Shown one piece after another: positions 8,393 to 15,994 of a stretch of DNA of 64,000 nt. Position numbers and translations under genes: made by a program. Below the pieces are notes generated by a model. The model ran no database searches. It was not told the DNA's origin and was given only the letters and a program-made list of their open reading frames with translations. Source of the DNA: Mycolicibacterium malmesburyense (GTDB lineage: Bacteria > Actinomycetota > Actinomycetes > Mycobacteriales > Mycobacteriaceae); contig NZ_CVTB01000122.1 in assembly GCF_001050015.1 (NCBI RefSeq), forward strand, positions 1 to 64,000, read 5' to 3'. Numbering within the stretch: the stretch's first letter is position 1; every line of letters starts with the position of its first letter.

Positions 8393-9171
8393 GCGGTCAC
8401 TCCCTGGACTCGACGGCGGCCGCGCGTGAGCAGCGAAAGGCCCATCAGCAGAACGAAACCCAGCAGCAGCACCGCCAACGACGCGGCCACTGAGGTCGGC
8501 CCGTCGGCCTTGCCGATCGTCACGATCTGCACCTGCAGCGTCTGATAGCCGCTGAGCGAGGCGATCGTGTACTCACCGAGGACGACGGCGATCGAGATGA
8601 ACGACGCCGACAGGATTCCCGGCCAGATGTTTGGCACCACGACCCGTAGGATGGTCGTCGCCCATCCGGCGCCCAGCGACCGCGCGGCCTCGGTGAGCGT
8701 CCGCAGGTCGATCGATGACAGCGCCGCGTCCAGCGCGCGGTAGGCGAACGGGAACACCAACACGATGTAGACGAACGTCAGCGTCAACGCCGATTCGCCG
8801 AGAAAGTACGTCACCCAGAGATACACGTTTCGCAGGCCGACGACGATGACCAACGCCGGAATCGTCAACGGCAACAAGCACAGGAACTCGACGACACCCT
8901 CGGCCCACGACGCCCGCAGGCGTACCCAGATCATCGTCGGCAACAGAATGACCAGCATCGCGAGCACGGTGAACACCGCGAGCAGCAGCGAGACCACGAT
9001 CGCCTGATACAGCGCGTCGTCGGCGATCAGGTTGGCCCACGCCCGCAGCGTCCGACCGCCCGCCGCCAGGTTGCGCGTCGAGAAGTCCGCCATCGCATAG
9101 AGGGGAAACAGGAAGAACAGACCGAAGAGCACCCACAAAGCGGCTCGAATCACGCTGGCGCCGACCGTCAT
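8389..9171 (-). CDS. ABC transporter permease (second membrane subunit)
   Basis: A 260-residue inner-membrane permease read from ATG 9171; a GTG three codons earlier is also open. ATG is preferred because it overlaps the preceding stop as ATGA, the pattern at the following junction as well. About six membrane segments are visible, and the EAA loop is present as TLTEAARSLGAGWATTILRVVVPNIWPGI, which docks with the ATPase. It pairs with the upstream permease to form the translocation channel. Confidence 0.92.
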   Translation of the reverse strand: MTVGASVIRAALWVLFGLFFLFPLYAMADFSTRNLAAGGRTLRAWANLIADDALYQAIVVSLLLAVFTVLAMLVILLPTMIWVRLRASWAEGVVEFLCLLPLTIPALVIVVGLRNVYLWVTYFLGESALTLTFVYIVLVFPFAYRALDAALSSIDLRTLTEAARSLGAGWATTILRVVVPNIWPGILSASFISIAVVLGEYTIASLSGYQTLQVQIVTIGKADGPTSVAASLAVLLLGFVLLMGLSLLTRGRRRVQGVTA

Positions 9172-9989
9172 CGGAGCCACCTCGCCGAGCGTCGTACCAT
9201 CCTGTTGTACACCGCCATCACCACCGCCACGACGACGATCATCTCCAGCGCCAGCGCATACGCGAACCCGGTCTGCCCCAGCACCACCTCACTGGTGAGC
9301 GCGGCCCTGATCAACAGTGGCACGATCGGGCTGCCCTGGCTGACCAACGCCGCGGCCGTCGCATACGCCGCGAATGCGTTGGCGAACAACAACAACGCCG
9401 ACCCCAGGAACGCCGGCGTCAACAGCGGCACGACCACCTCACGGAAATACTGCAGGCGCGACGCCCCCAGGCTCAGCGCCGCTTCACGCCACTGTTCGCG
9501 CAGGCCCTCGAGCGCGGGGACGAACACGATCACCATCAGCGGGATCTGGAAGTACGTGTAGACGAGGATCAGGCCGGGCAACCCGTACAGCCACCCGGAC
9601 GCGGCCAGGTTCCAATCGAAGAGTTGCTGAACCCACAACGTCAGCACGCCGTTCAGCCCGATCGTCGCCAGAAACGCGAAAGCCAGTGCGACACCGCCGA
9701 ACTGCGCGAGCACGCTGCACAATGCCAGCACGGCACGCCGCACCATCGACGTCGGCGCACTCGACACGATCAGCCACGACAGCACCGCACCGAACGTCGC
9801 CCCGAGGAGCGCGGTGCTGGCCGACAGCACCACGCTCTTGCCCAACGCCGACAGGGCCGCGCCGGAGAACAACGCGTTGATGCGATCGAGTGAGAACGCG
9901 CCGTCGGCGAAGAACGCGTTGACGATCACCGTCACGGTCGGAATGAGCAGGAAGATCACCACCACCGTCAGGAACGGCAGCAGCGGCAC
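9168..9989 (-). CDS. ABC transporter permease (first membrane subunit)
   Basis: A 273-residue inner-membrane permease with about six membrane segments and the EAA motif REAALSLGASRLQYFREVVVPLL. The annotated start is GTG 9989, but this cuts into the beginning of the first membrane helix and lacks a ribosome-binding site. The in-frame extension upstream would add LKRLRDTARDT, a typical basic cytoplasmic N-terminus, starting at CTG 10022, which is preceded by GGGAGG at good spacing and lies 22 bp after the lipoprotein stop. The true start may therefore be the CTG. Confidence 0.9.
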   Translation of the reverse strand: MPLLPFLTVVVIFLLIPTVTVIVNAFFADGAFSLDRINALFSGAALSALGKSVVLSASTALLGATFGAVLSWLIVSSAPTSMVRRAVLALCSVLAQFGGVALAFAFLATIGLNGVLTLWVQQLFDWNLAASGWLYGLPGLILVYTYFQIPLMVIVFVPALEGLREQWREAALSLGASRLQYFREVVVPLLTPAFLGSALLLFANAFAAYATAAALVSQGSPIVPLLIRAALTSEVVLGQTGFAYALALEMIVVVAVVMAVYNRMVRRSARWLR

Positions 9990-10044
9990 GGTGTCTCTTG
10001 CGGTGTCCCGCAGCCTCTTCAGACTCGATCCTCCCCTGTGCGGC

Positions 10045-11175
10045 TCAGCCGATCGCGGCGGCCCAGTGCTCGGACAGGTACTTGGTGGCCGCTTCGGTCT
10101 GCTGCGGTGACGGCACCGTCACGGGGCCGTCGATGACCGGCAAGGACGCCGCGGCGGCCTTGTCCAACGTGCCGTCGGCGGCCATGTTGTCGGCGCGGAC
10201 CGGTCGCACGCCGCCGAGCGCAAAGAGGTTCTGTCCCTCGTCGCTGTAGAGGAATTCCTGCCACAGCCGAGCGGCAGCCGGATGCGGCGCGTCCTTGTTG
10301 ATCGCCTGATAGTAGAAGCCGGCCACGGCGTAGTTCGGCGGCACCAGCACCTGCCACGACGGCAGCTTCTTGGTCTCGGCCGCATTGGTGTAATTCCAGT
10401 CGATGACGACCGGGGTCTGGCCGGACCCGATGGTGGCCGGCGTCGGGTCGACGGGAAGGAAGTTGCCCGCGTCGGCCAACTTTCGGAAGAACTCGACGCC
10501 CGGCGCGATGTCGTCGACCGATCCACCCTGGGACAACGCGACCATCAGCACACCGGAGAACGCCGCGCCCGCCTGGGTCGGATCGCCGTTGAGCGCCACC
10601 TTCCCGCGGTACTCCGGCTTGAGTAGGTCGTCGACTCGCGTCACCGGCGGCACCTTGGCCGAGTCGTAACCGATGGACATGTAACCGCCGTAGTCGTTGA
10701 CCCAGGTTCCGTCCGGATCCCTGAACGCCGCGGGGATGTCATCGAAATTGACCACCTTGTAAGGCGCGAACATCGCGGTGTTGGCCAATGCGACCGACTG
10801 CCCGAGATCGAAGACGTCGGGGGCCGTACTCCTGCCCCTCTGCTGATTGGCGGCGTTGATCTCGTCCTGACTCGACGCGTCGGGCTGCGCCGAATTGACC
10901 TTGATGCCGTACTTGTCGGAGAACGCCTTGATGATCGCGCCGTAGTTCGCCCAATCTGGGGGCAACGCAATGACATTGAGCTCACCCTCCTTCTTGGCCG
11001 CCTCCACGAGTCCGTCGATGCCGCCGAAGTCCTCGGCCGAGGTGGCTTCGGATGCCTTGACACCGGACTGCGTCTGCTCGCCCTCCCCGCTCTTCTGCGG
11101 TGGCGCGCACGCAACCGAACCGGCCAGCAGCAGAACGGATGCGGCGAACGCGGCCGCCAGACTCGTGATCTTCAT
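10045..11175 (-). CDS. ABC transporter substrate-binding lipoprotein
   Basis: A 376-residue exported binding protein, first gene of the importer operon. It has a basic N-terminus, a hydrophobic core and a lipobox ending LLAGSVAC, so it should be cleaved and lipid-anchored at the cysteine near residue 23. The mature part starts with a GIDGLVEAAKKEGELNVIALPPDWANY segment typical of family 1/6 binding proteins for iron(III), thiamine, polyamines or phosphonates; DVFDLGQSVALANTAMFAPYK and WVNDYGGYMSIGYDS are further family features. The ligand cannot be read from sequence: no cluster of iron-coordinating tyrosines is obvious, and the neighbouring pyrE-like gene is only a weak hint. Confidence 0.92.
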   Translation of the reverse strand: MKITSLAAAFAASVLLLAGSVACAPPQKSGEGEQTQSGVKASEATSAEDFGGIDGLVEAAKKEGELNVIALPPDWANYGAIIKAFSDKYGIKVNSAQPDASSQDEINAANQQRGRSTAPDVFDLGQSVALANTAMFAPYKVVNFDDIPAAFRDPDGTWVNDYGGYMSIGYDSAKVPPVTRVDDLLKPEYRGKVALNGDPTQAGAAFSGVLMVALSQGGSVDDIAPGVEFFRKLADAGNFLPVDPTPATIGSGQTPVVIDWNYTNAAETKKLPSWQVLVPPNYAVAGFYYQAINKDAPHPAAARLWQEFLYSDEGQNLFALGGVRPVRADNMAADGTLDKAAAASLPVIDGPVTVPSPQQTEAATKYLSEHWAAAIG

Positions 11176-11341
11176 TGCCGAACCTTCCGATAATTTCAGA
11201 ACAGCGCGGTGGCGCAGCGGTTACCGCATCGGGTCACCGCGATGAATGACTCGATGCGAGGCGCTCGAAACCCTATCGCGGTGACAGCGACGTTGGGTAA
11301 CTTCCATCGGAGTTTGCCGGGCCACCCGCGCGGCCCGGCGT

Positions 11342-11347
11342 TAGCAT
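11342..11347 (+). promoter_or_regulatory. -10 element TAGCAT, leaderless promoter
   Basis: TAGCAT is followed by 6 nt and GTG 11354, start of the proline-rich membrane protein. Confidence 0.45.
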
Positions 11348-11353
11348 TCTCAT

Positions 11354-11926
11354 GTGGCGCAACGCGAAGCCTCGGGGGACTTCGACTACCTGATCGAAGA
11401 CGAGGTCGACGTCGCGGATGCCGCCGATTCGGGGGCGGATGCGACGGCCGACTACTTCGATCCGGAGAAGGCGCCCGGCCGGGACATGCGATTCGACGCG
11501 TTCGACGAAGACACCTGGTACTTCGAGCCCGCGCCGCCGCCCTGGTATCGGACCAAGTTCAGTCTCGGCGTTCTGATCGCCGCCGCGATCGCGGCCATCG
11601 CGCTCGTCGTCTCCGTTGCGTTGCTCGTGTTCTACACGCCCGCGAAACCCGTCGACCGCGACGACAGACCGGCCCGCCCCACCGTCCAGACGACCGCTCC
11701 GGCGCGCACCCCCTCGCCGCGCAACGAGACACCGCCACCGGCACCGCCTCCCCCTCCGCGTGAGGAGACGGCTCCCCCGGCAGCGCCACCGCCGCCGGGG
11801 ACCTACCGTCCGCGCAATCCTCCGCCGAGGACCGGCCGCGGCCCCGAGATCGGGGTGACCCGCACCCCCGTGACGCGATCGCCGATCAGCGTGGCCCCGC
11901 AGCGGCCCGCCCAGAGTCAGCGGTGA
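11354..11926 (+). CDS. Single-pass membrane protein with Pro-rich outer region
   Basis: A 190-residue protein. Residues 1-70 are acidic (YLIEDEVDVADAADSGADA, FDEDTWYFEPAPPPWYRTKF) and probably cytoplasmic. Residues about 71-93 form one membrane helix (GVLIAAAIAAIALVVSVALLVFY). The remaining 95 residues are Pro/Thr/Arg-rich and low complexity, probably outside the membrane. No catalytic domain is seen; similar topology is common among mycobacterial envelope proteins of unknown role. The 3' end overlaps the convergent small secreted protein. Confidence 0.72.
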   Translation: MAQREASGDFDYLIEDEVDVADAADSGADATADYFDPEKAPGRDMRFDAFDEDTWYFEPAPPPWYRTKFSLGVLIAAAIAAIALVVSVALLVFYTPAKPVDRDDRPARPTVQTTAPARTPSPRNETPPPAPPPPPREETAPPAAPPPPGTYRPRNPPPRTGRGPEIGVTRTPVTRSPISVAPQRPAQSQR

Positions 11927-12179
11927 TGGTGCCCGGCGTCGTGATGGATGTCGTGGCGGATGACGAAGCCGTACGGCCCGTAGAACGGTACTGCAGCTGG
12001 GCGGCGTCCGCTGAGGCCTGTCCGGGCTGGGCGGTGATCTGGACGTTGCCCGGGGTCTGGCATGCCACCGCACCGCCGGTGTAGGCGCAGCCCGTCGGCG
12101 CGGCGCCGGCCACCGGGGCGAAGCCGATCGCGGCGGCGCCCGCCGCCATCGCCAGGGTTGTGATCAGTCGAGTTCTCAT
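11886..12179 (-). CDS. Small secreted protein, probably frameshifted near its 3' end
   Basis: As read, a 97-residue protein with a clear signal peptide (MRTRLITTLAMAAGAAAIGFA, cleavage after AGA) and a mature start PTGCAYTGGAVACQTPGNVQI typical of small mycobacterial exported proteins. A GGAGAACG sequence precedes the ATG. After about residue 66 the frame gives a Ser/Thr-rich tail that runs through the end of the convergent gene. The -1 frame instead gives FYGPYGFVIRHDIHHDAG and a His-rich end, stopping at 11917, which fits this protein type much better. A one-base loss around 11990-12000 (or a sequencing error) is suspected. Function unknown. Confidence 0.6.
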   Translation of the reverse strand: MRTRLITTLAMAAGAAAIGFAPVAGAAPTGCAYTGGAVACQTPGNVQITAQPGQASADAAQLQYRSTGRTASSSATTSITTPGTITADSGRAAAGPR

Positions 12180-12348
12180 CGTCGTTCTCCTTCACTGATG
12201 CGGGGCGGGTCCGCAGAAGACGACGTCTCGCAGGTTTCGAACAATGAATTCAACCTGTGTACCGGATGGCGGATTCCCGTTCGCACCTGTGGGTCGGGGG
12301 GGAGCGGGCGACCGGTAGCGAGGCCGTGCCCACCCTGGCCGAACCGAA

Positions 12349-12354
12349 TAGGCT
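12349..12354 (+). promoter_or_regulatory. -10 element TAGGCT, leaderless promoter
   Basis: TAGGCT is followed by 6 nt and ATG 12361, start of the PPOX protein. The rest of the 180-bp divergent spacer (12180-12360) shows no other clear signal. Confidence 0.5.
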
Positions 12355-12360
12355 GGGCGC

Positions 12361-12768
12361 ATGGCCGCATTCGAGCCCGAGGCCATGTTCGCCGCGGCGC
12401 CCGTCGCGACGCTCGCCACCGTGGGACCCGACGGATCTCCGCACGTGGTGCCCGTGGTGTTCGCCGTGCATGCCGGGGTGGCCTACACCGCCGTCGACGC
12501 CAAGCGGAAGTCGACGCGCAAGCTGCGGCGGTTGAGCAACATCGAGGGCAACCCGCAGGTGAGCATGCTGGTCGATCACTACGGGGACGACTGGAGCCGG
12601 CTGTGGTGGGTGCGCGCCGACGGCCGCGCCGAAATCCACTACAGCGGAGAAGAATTGGCGACCGGATACACGTTGCTGCGCGGCAAGTATCCGCAGTATC
12701 AGCGGATCGCCCTCGACGGTCCGGTGGTCAGCGTGGCCATCGCGAAGTGGGCCTCCTGGCAGGCCTGA
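12361..12768 (+). CDS. PPOX-class F420-dependent oxidoreductase
   Basis: A 135-residue split-barrel flavin/F420-binding protein. The opening strand [22 protein letters not shown] and the [27 protein letters not shown] segment (phosphate-binding Lys/Arg) match the actinobacterial PPOX-class F420-dependent family, of which M. tuberculosis Rv0121c is a member. The product is a small cytoplasmic reductase, probably a dimer; substrate unknown. It sits immediately before fusA2 as in M. tuberculosis (Rv0121c/Rv0120c), which supports the assignment by gene order. Confidence 0.85.
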   Translation: MAAFEPEAMFAAAPVATLATVGPDGSPHVVPVVFAVHAGVAYTAVDAKRKSTRKLRRLSNIEGNPQVSMLVDHYGDDWSRLWWVRADGRAEIHYSGEELATGYTLLRGKYPQYQRIALDGPVVSVAIAKWASWQA

Positions 12769-12866
12769 GCGCAGATTCTCCGAATCCCTTGTGTTCGCTC
12801 ACCGTAAGGGGAATTGTGGTGTAACACACACTTTGGCGGCTGACAGCCGTCGTGGAAGGGAACGTC

Positions 12867-15065
12867 ATGGCTGACAAGACGACAAATTCCCAGGGCGCCG
12901 GAGCCGCCCCGACCGCGGACAGTCCGGCCGCCATCCGCAACGTGGTGCTGGTGGGCCCATCGGGTGGCGGCAAGACAACACTCGTCGAGGCGCTCCTGGT
13001 GGCCTCGGGCGTCCTCACCAGAGCGGGTTCCGTGCAGGACGGCAGCACGGTGTGCGACAGCGACGAGGCCGAGATCTCCCAACAACGTTCCGTGGGCCTG
13101 GCACTCGCGTCGCTGCGCCACGACGGCATCAAGGTGAACCTCATCGACACACCCGGTTACGCGGACTTCGTCGGCGAACTGCGCGCGGGGCTGCGTGCCG
13201 CGGATTGTGCGCTGTTCGTCATCGCCGCGAACGAGGGAGTCGACGAACCCACCAAGGCGCTGTGGCACGAGTGCGACCAGGTCGGCATGCCGCGCGCCGT
13301 CGTCATCACCAAGCTCGACCACGCCCGCGCGAACTACGCCAATGCGTTGGCATCCGCACAGCAGGCGTTCGGCGACAAGGTGCTCCCGCTGTACCTGCCC
13401 GCCGGGCGGGCGAAGCCGGCCGGCAACCAAGCCGAGTCGCCGTGCACGGGGCTGATCGGGCTGCTGTCGCAGACGCACTACGAATACGCCGACGGCAGGC
13501 GCACCGACACCCACGATCCCGACGCCTCGTACGGTGACGCGATCTCCGAGCACCGCGGCGCACTGATCGAGGGCATCATCGAGGAGTCCGAGGACGAGAC
13601 GCTCATGGAGCGCTACCTCGGTGGCGAGGAGATCGACCAGTCGGTGCTCATCGACGATCTGGAGAAGGCCGTCGCCAGGGCGACGTTTTTTCCCGCGCTT
13701 CCGGTCTGCAGCGGCACTGCCGTCGGCACGCTCGAGTTGCTCGAGATCATCACCGCAGGATTCCCCCCGCCGCCCGAGCACCGGCTGCCCGAGGTCTTCA
13801 CGCCGCAGGGCAAGCCTCGCGCCGAGCTTCCGTGTGACCCGAACGGTCCGCTGCTCGCCGAGGTCGTCAAGACCACGTCCGACCCCTATGTGGGACGGGT
13901 CAGCCTGGTGCGGGTGTTCTCGGGGACCATCACACCCGACTCGACGGTCCATGTGTCCGGCCACTTCTCGTCGTTCTTCGGCGGTAGCGGCTCGCTGACC
14001 GGTTCGCTGGCCGCGCACGAGGACCACGACGAGGACGAGCGCATCGGCTCGCTGTCGTTCCCGCTCGGCAAGCAGCAGCGGCCCGCACCGTCGGTGATCG
14101 CCGGCGACATCTGCGCGATCGGGCGGCTCAGCCGCGCCGAAACCGGCGACACGCTGTCCGACAAGGCCGATCCGCTCGTGCTGCGGCCGTGGAGCATGCC
14201 CGAACCGCTGCTGCCCATCGCGGTGCAACCGAGGGCCAAGACCGACGAGGACAAACTGTCCGGCGGGCTGCAGCGGTTGGCCGCCGAGGACCCGACGCTG
14301 CGCATCGAGCAGAACCCCGAGACGCACCAGATCGTGCTCTGGACCATGGGCGAAGCGCACGCCAGCGTCGTCCTCGACGCACTCTCGCGTCGCTACGGCG
14401 TCGCCGTCGACACCGTCGAGTTGCGCATTCCACTACGAGAAACGTTCGGCGGCAAGGCAAAAGGCCACGGCAGGCACGTCAAACAGTCCGGCGGACACGG
14501 CCAGTACGCGGTATGTGACATCGAGGTCGAGCCGCTGCCCGAGGGTGCCGGTTTCGAGTTCGTCGACAAGGTGGTCGGCGGCGCGGTGCCCCGGCAGTTC
14601 ATCCCGAGCGTCGAGAAGGGCGTGCGGGCGCAGATGGAGAAGGGCGTCGGCCCCGGCTACCCCGTCGTCGACGTCCGCGTCACGCTGTTCGACGGTAAGG
14701 CCCACAGCGTCGACTCGTCGGACTTCGCCTTTCAGATGGCGGGGGCGCTGGCCCTGCGGGAGGCGGCCGCGGCCACGAAGATCAACCTGCTCGAACCCGT
14801 CGACGAGGTGTCGGTGCTGATTCCCGACGATTTCGTCGGATCGATCATGGGCGATCTGGCCGGGCGACGGGGTCGGGTGCTGGGCACCGAAAAGGTCGGC
14901 GACGACCGCACACTGGTCAAGGCCGAGATCCCCGAGGTCGAACTCACCCGCTACGCCATCGATCTGCGCTCGCTGGCCCACGGCGCGGGCACGTTCACCA
15001 GGACCTTCGCCCGCTACGAGCCGATGCCCGAGCACGCTGCGGCGAAGGTCACATCGTCGGTGTAA
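12867..15065 (+). CDS. fusA2: Elongation factor G-like protein (EF-G2)
   Basis: A 732-residue translational GTPase paralogue. ATG 12867 is chosen because GGAAGGG lies 6 nt upstream; a GTG five codons earlier is also open. G1 is GPSGGGKTT (30-38), G3 is DTPGYADF, while G4 reads TKLD where canonical EF-G has NKxD. Domains II to V follow, including the domain IV/V stretch with GGAVPRQFIPSVEKGVRAQMEKG and the C-terminal EF-G domain. The short switch I segment is diverged from true EF-G. Known from the mycobacterial family: EF-G2 binds GTP but has not shown ribosome-dependent GTPase or translocase function, so it is not the housekeeping EF-G. Gene order with the preceding F420-type gene is conserved. 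Confidence 0.93.
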   Translation: MADKTTNSQGAGAAPTADSPAAIRNVVLVGPSGGGKTTLVEALLVASGVLTRAGSVQDGSTVCDSDEAEISQQRSVGLALASLRHDGIKVNLIDTPGYADFVGELRAGLRAADCALFVIAANEGVDEPTKALWHECDQVGMPRAVVITKLDHARANYANALASAQQAFGDKVLPLYLPAGRAKPAGNQAESPCTGLIGLLSQTHYEYADGRRTDTHDPDASYGDAISEHRGALIEGIIEESEDETLMERYLGGEEIDQSVLIDDLEKAVARATFFPALPVCSGTAVGTLELLEIITAGFPPPPEHRLPEVFTPQGKPRAELPCDPNGPLLAEVVKTTSDPYVGRVSLVRVFSGTITPDSTVHVSGHFSSFFGGSGSLTGSLAAHEDHDEDERIGSLSFPLGKQQRPAPSVIAGDICAIGRLSRAETGDTLSDKADPLVLRPWSMPEPLLPIAVQPRAKTDEDKLSGGLQRLAAEDPTLRIEQNPETHQIVLWTMGEAHASVVLDALSRRYGVAVDTVELRIPLRETFGGKAKGHGRHVKQSGGHGQYAVCDIEVEPLPEGAGFEFVDKVVGGAVPRQFIPSVEKGVRAQMEKGVGPGYPVVDVRVTLFDGKAHSVDSSDFAFQMAGALALREAAAATKINLLEPVDEVSVLIPDDFVGSIMGDLAGRRGRVLGTEKVGDDRTLVKAEIPEVELTRYAIDLRSLAHGAGTFTRTFARYEPMPEHAAAKVTSSV

Positions 15066-15144
15066 GCCCGCCGTTCGGCGTCGGGACGCCCCGGGTGACA
15101 GCCGATTCTGCAGGCGCTGTCAGAAGGTTCTCAGGTGGCGTCCC

Positions 15145-15150
15145 TAGCGT
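15145..15150 (+). promoter_or_regulatory. -10 element TAGCGT, leaderless promoter
   Basis: TAGCGT ends 7 nt before ATG 15158, start of the 34-residue membrane protein. Confidence 0.45.
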
Positions 15151-15157
15151 CGCCGCA

Positions 15158-15262
15158 ATGAGAGACCGAACGCATCTTCTGGCTCACGTGGTCGTGACCG
15201 GGATACTGGCGGTCACCATGCTGATCGCCACCTGGCTCTGCCTGTTCAACGGCTCGATCTGA
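15158..15262 (+). CDS. 34-residue single-pass membrane miniprotein
   Basis: A 34-codon frame, starting MRDRTHLLAHVV, with one hydrophobic stretch of about 20 residues (HVVVTGILAVTMLIATWLCL) after a short basic N-terminus, so it would insert in the membrane with its N-terminus inside. Support comes from the charge/hydrophobic pattern and from a leaderless -10 placed 7 nt before the ATG. No Shine-Dalgarno. It ends 3 bp before the convergent gene. Function unknown; small size leaves some chance that it is not translated. Confidence 0.5.
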   Translation: MRDRTHLLAHVVVTGILAVTMLIATWLCLFNGSI

Positions 15263-15265
15263 GCG

Positions 15266-15994
15266 TCACCGGGGCGGGTCCCCGCGCCAGCTGAAACTGT
15301 TGACGTATTTGCCCATGTCCAAGGCGATTTGGAGATTCGCGCCCGACGGTTTACCGAACCCGAAATCCGGGCCGAACTGGTGGTAAGGCCCCACCGCCGC
15401 GGCGACCAACGCCAGGTCGTTCTTCACCGCGACCATCACCAGCACCCGCATGCGCAGATAGTTGCTGTTGGCGCCCTGCGGCCAACAGTCGGCGACTTCG
15501 CCGTAGCCCGCCTCGTAGCCGACCATCGCGTTGGGGATCTCGTAGGCGGTCCGGGTATCGGGAAAGGTGGTCGCCACCAACGACTTCGCGATCTCGCGCG
15601 GGGACCGGCCCCCGGCGGGTTCGCTGAACAACTGCAGCGTTCCGCCGTCTCCAGCGAGCAGTTCGGCGGTCACCCCGTTGGGCTTGGTGCTCACCCGGTA
15701 TGCCGACTCCGGCGCAGGATAGGACACCGAGAACGCACCGTCGGGCGCGGTGAAGCGCGGATTGATGGACACCGGGGTACCGGTCGGCGGGCGCCCGCAG
15801 TCGGGCGGGCAGACGTAGCGCACCGGCGGCTTGGCGATCCACGCCGACACCCCGACCAGGACGACGGCGAGCGAGGCGATCACGACGAACCACGCCAGGA
15901 CGAGCCGCGTACGCGAGGTCCGCCGCGGCGGCGGTGCCGCATACGATCCGGCCGGAACCGCGTATCCTGGAAAGAATTTCGTCGGCGCGCTCAT
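15266..15994 (-). CDS. Membrane-anchored exported protein of the S53 operon
   Basis: A 242-residue protein: a Pro-rich cytoplasmic start, one membrane helix at about 31-53 (LVLAWFVVIASLAVVLVGVSAWI), then a 185-residue outer domain beginning with a short Cys pair (YVCPPDCGRPP) and continuing as a mixed alpha/beta domain (FTAPDGAFSVSYPAPES, LQLFSEPAGGRSPREIAKSLV, WRGDPPR). No known catalytic motif is recognised. ATG 15994 overlaps the upstream stop as ATGA, so it is the last gene of a three-gene unit behind the zinc-ribbon membrane protein and the sedolisin-type peptidase and is likely made with them. Confidence 0.75.
   Translation of the reverse strand: MSAPTKFFPGYAVPAGSYAAPPPRRTSRTRLVLAWFVVIASLAVVLVGVSAWIAKPPVRYVCPPDCGRPPTGTPVSINPRFTAPDGAFSVSYPAPESAYRVSTKPNGVTAELLAGDGGTLQLFSEPAGGRSPREIAKSLVATTFPDTRTAYEIPNAMVGYEAGYGEVADCWPQGANSNYLRMRVLVMVAVKNDLALVAAAVGPYHQFGPDFGFGKPSGANLQIALDMGKYVNSFSWRGDPPR

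Noticed and set aside
12808..12832. Possible operator around GTGTAACACAC before fusA2
   Set aside because: The symmetry is short and AT-poor regions near promoters often contain such words; no regulator is nearby.
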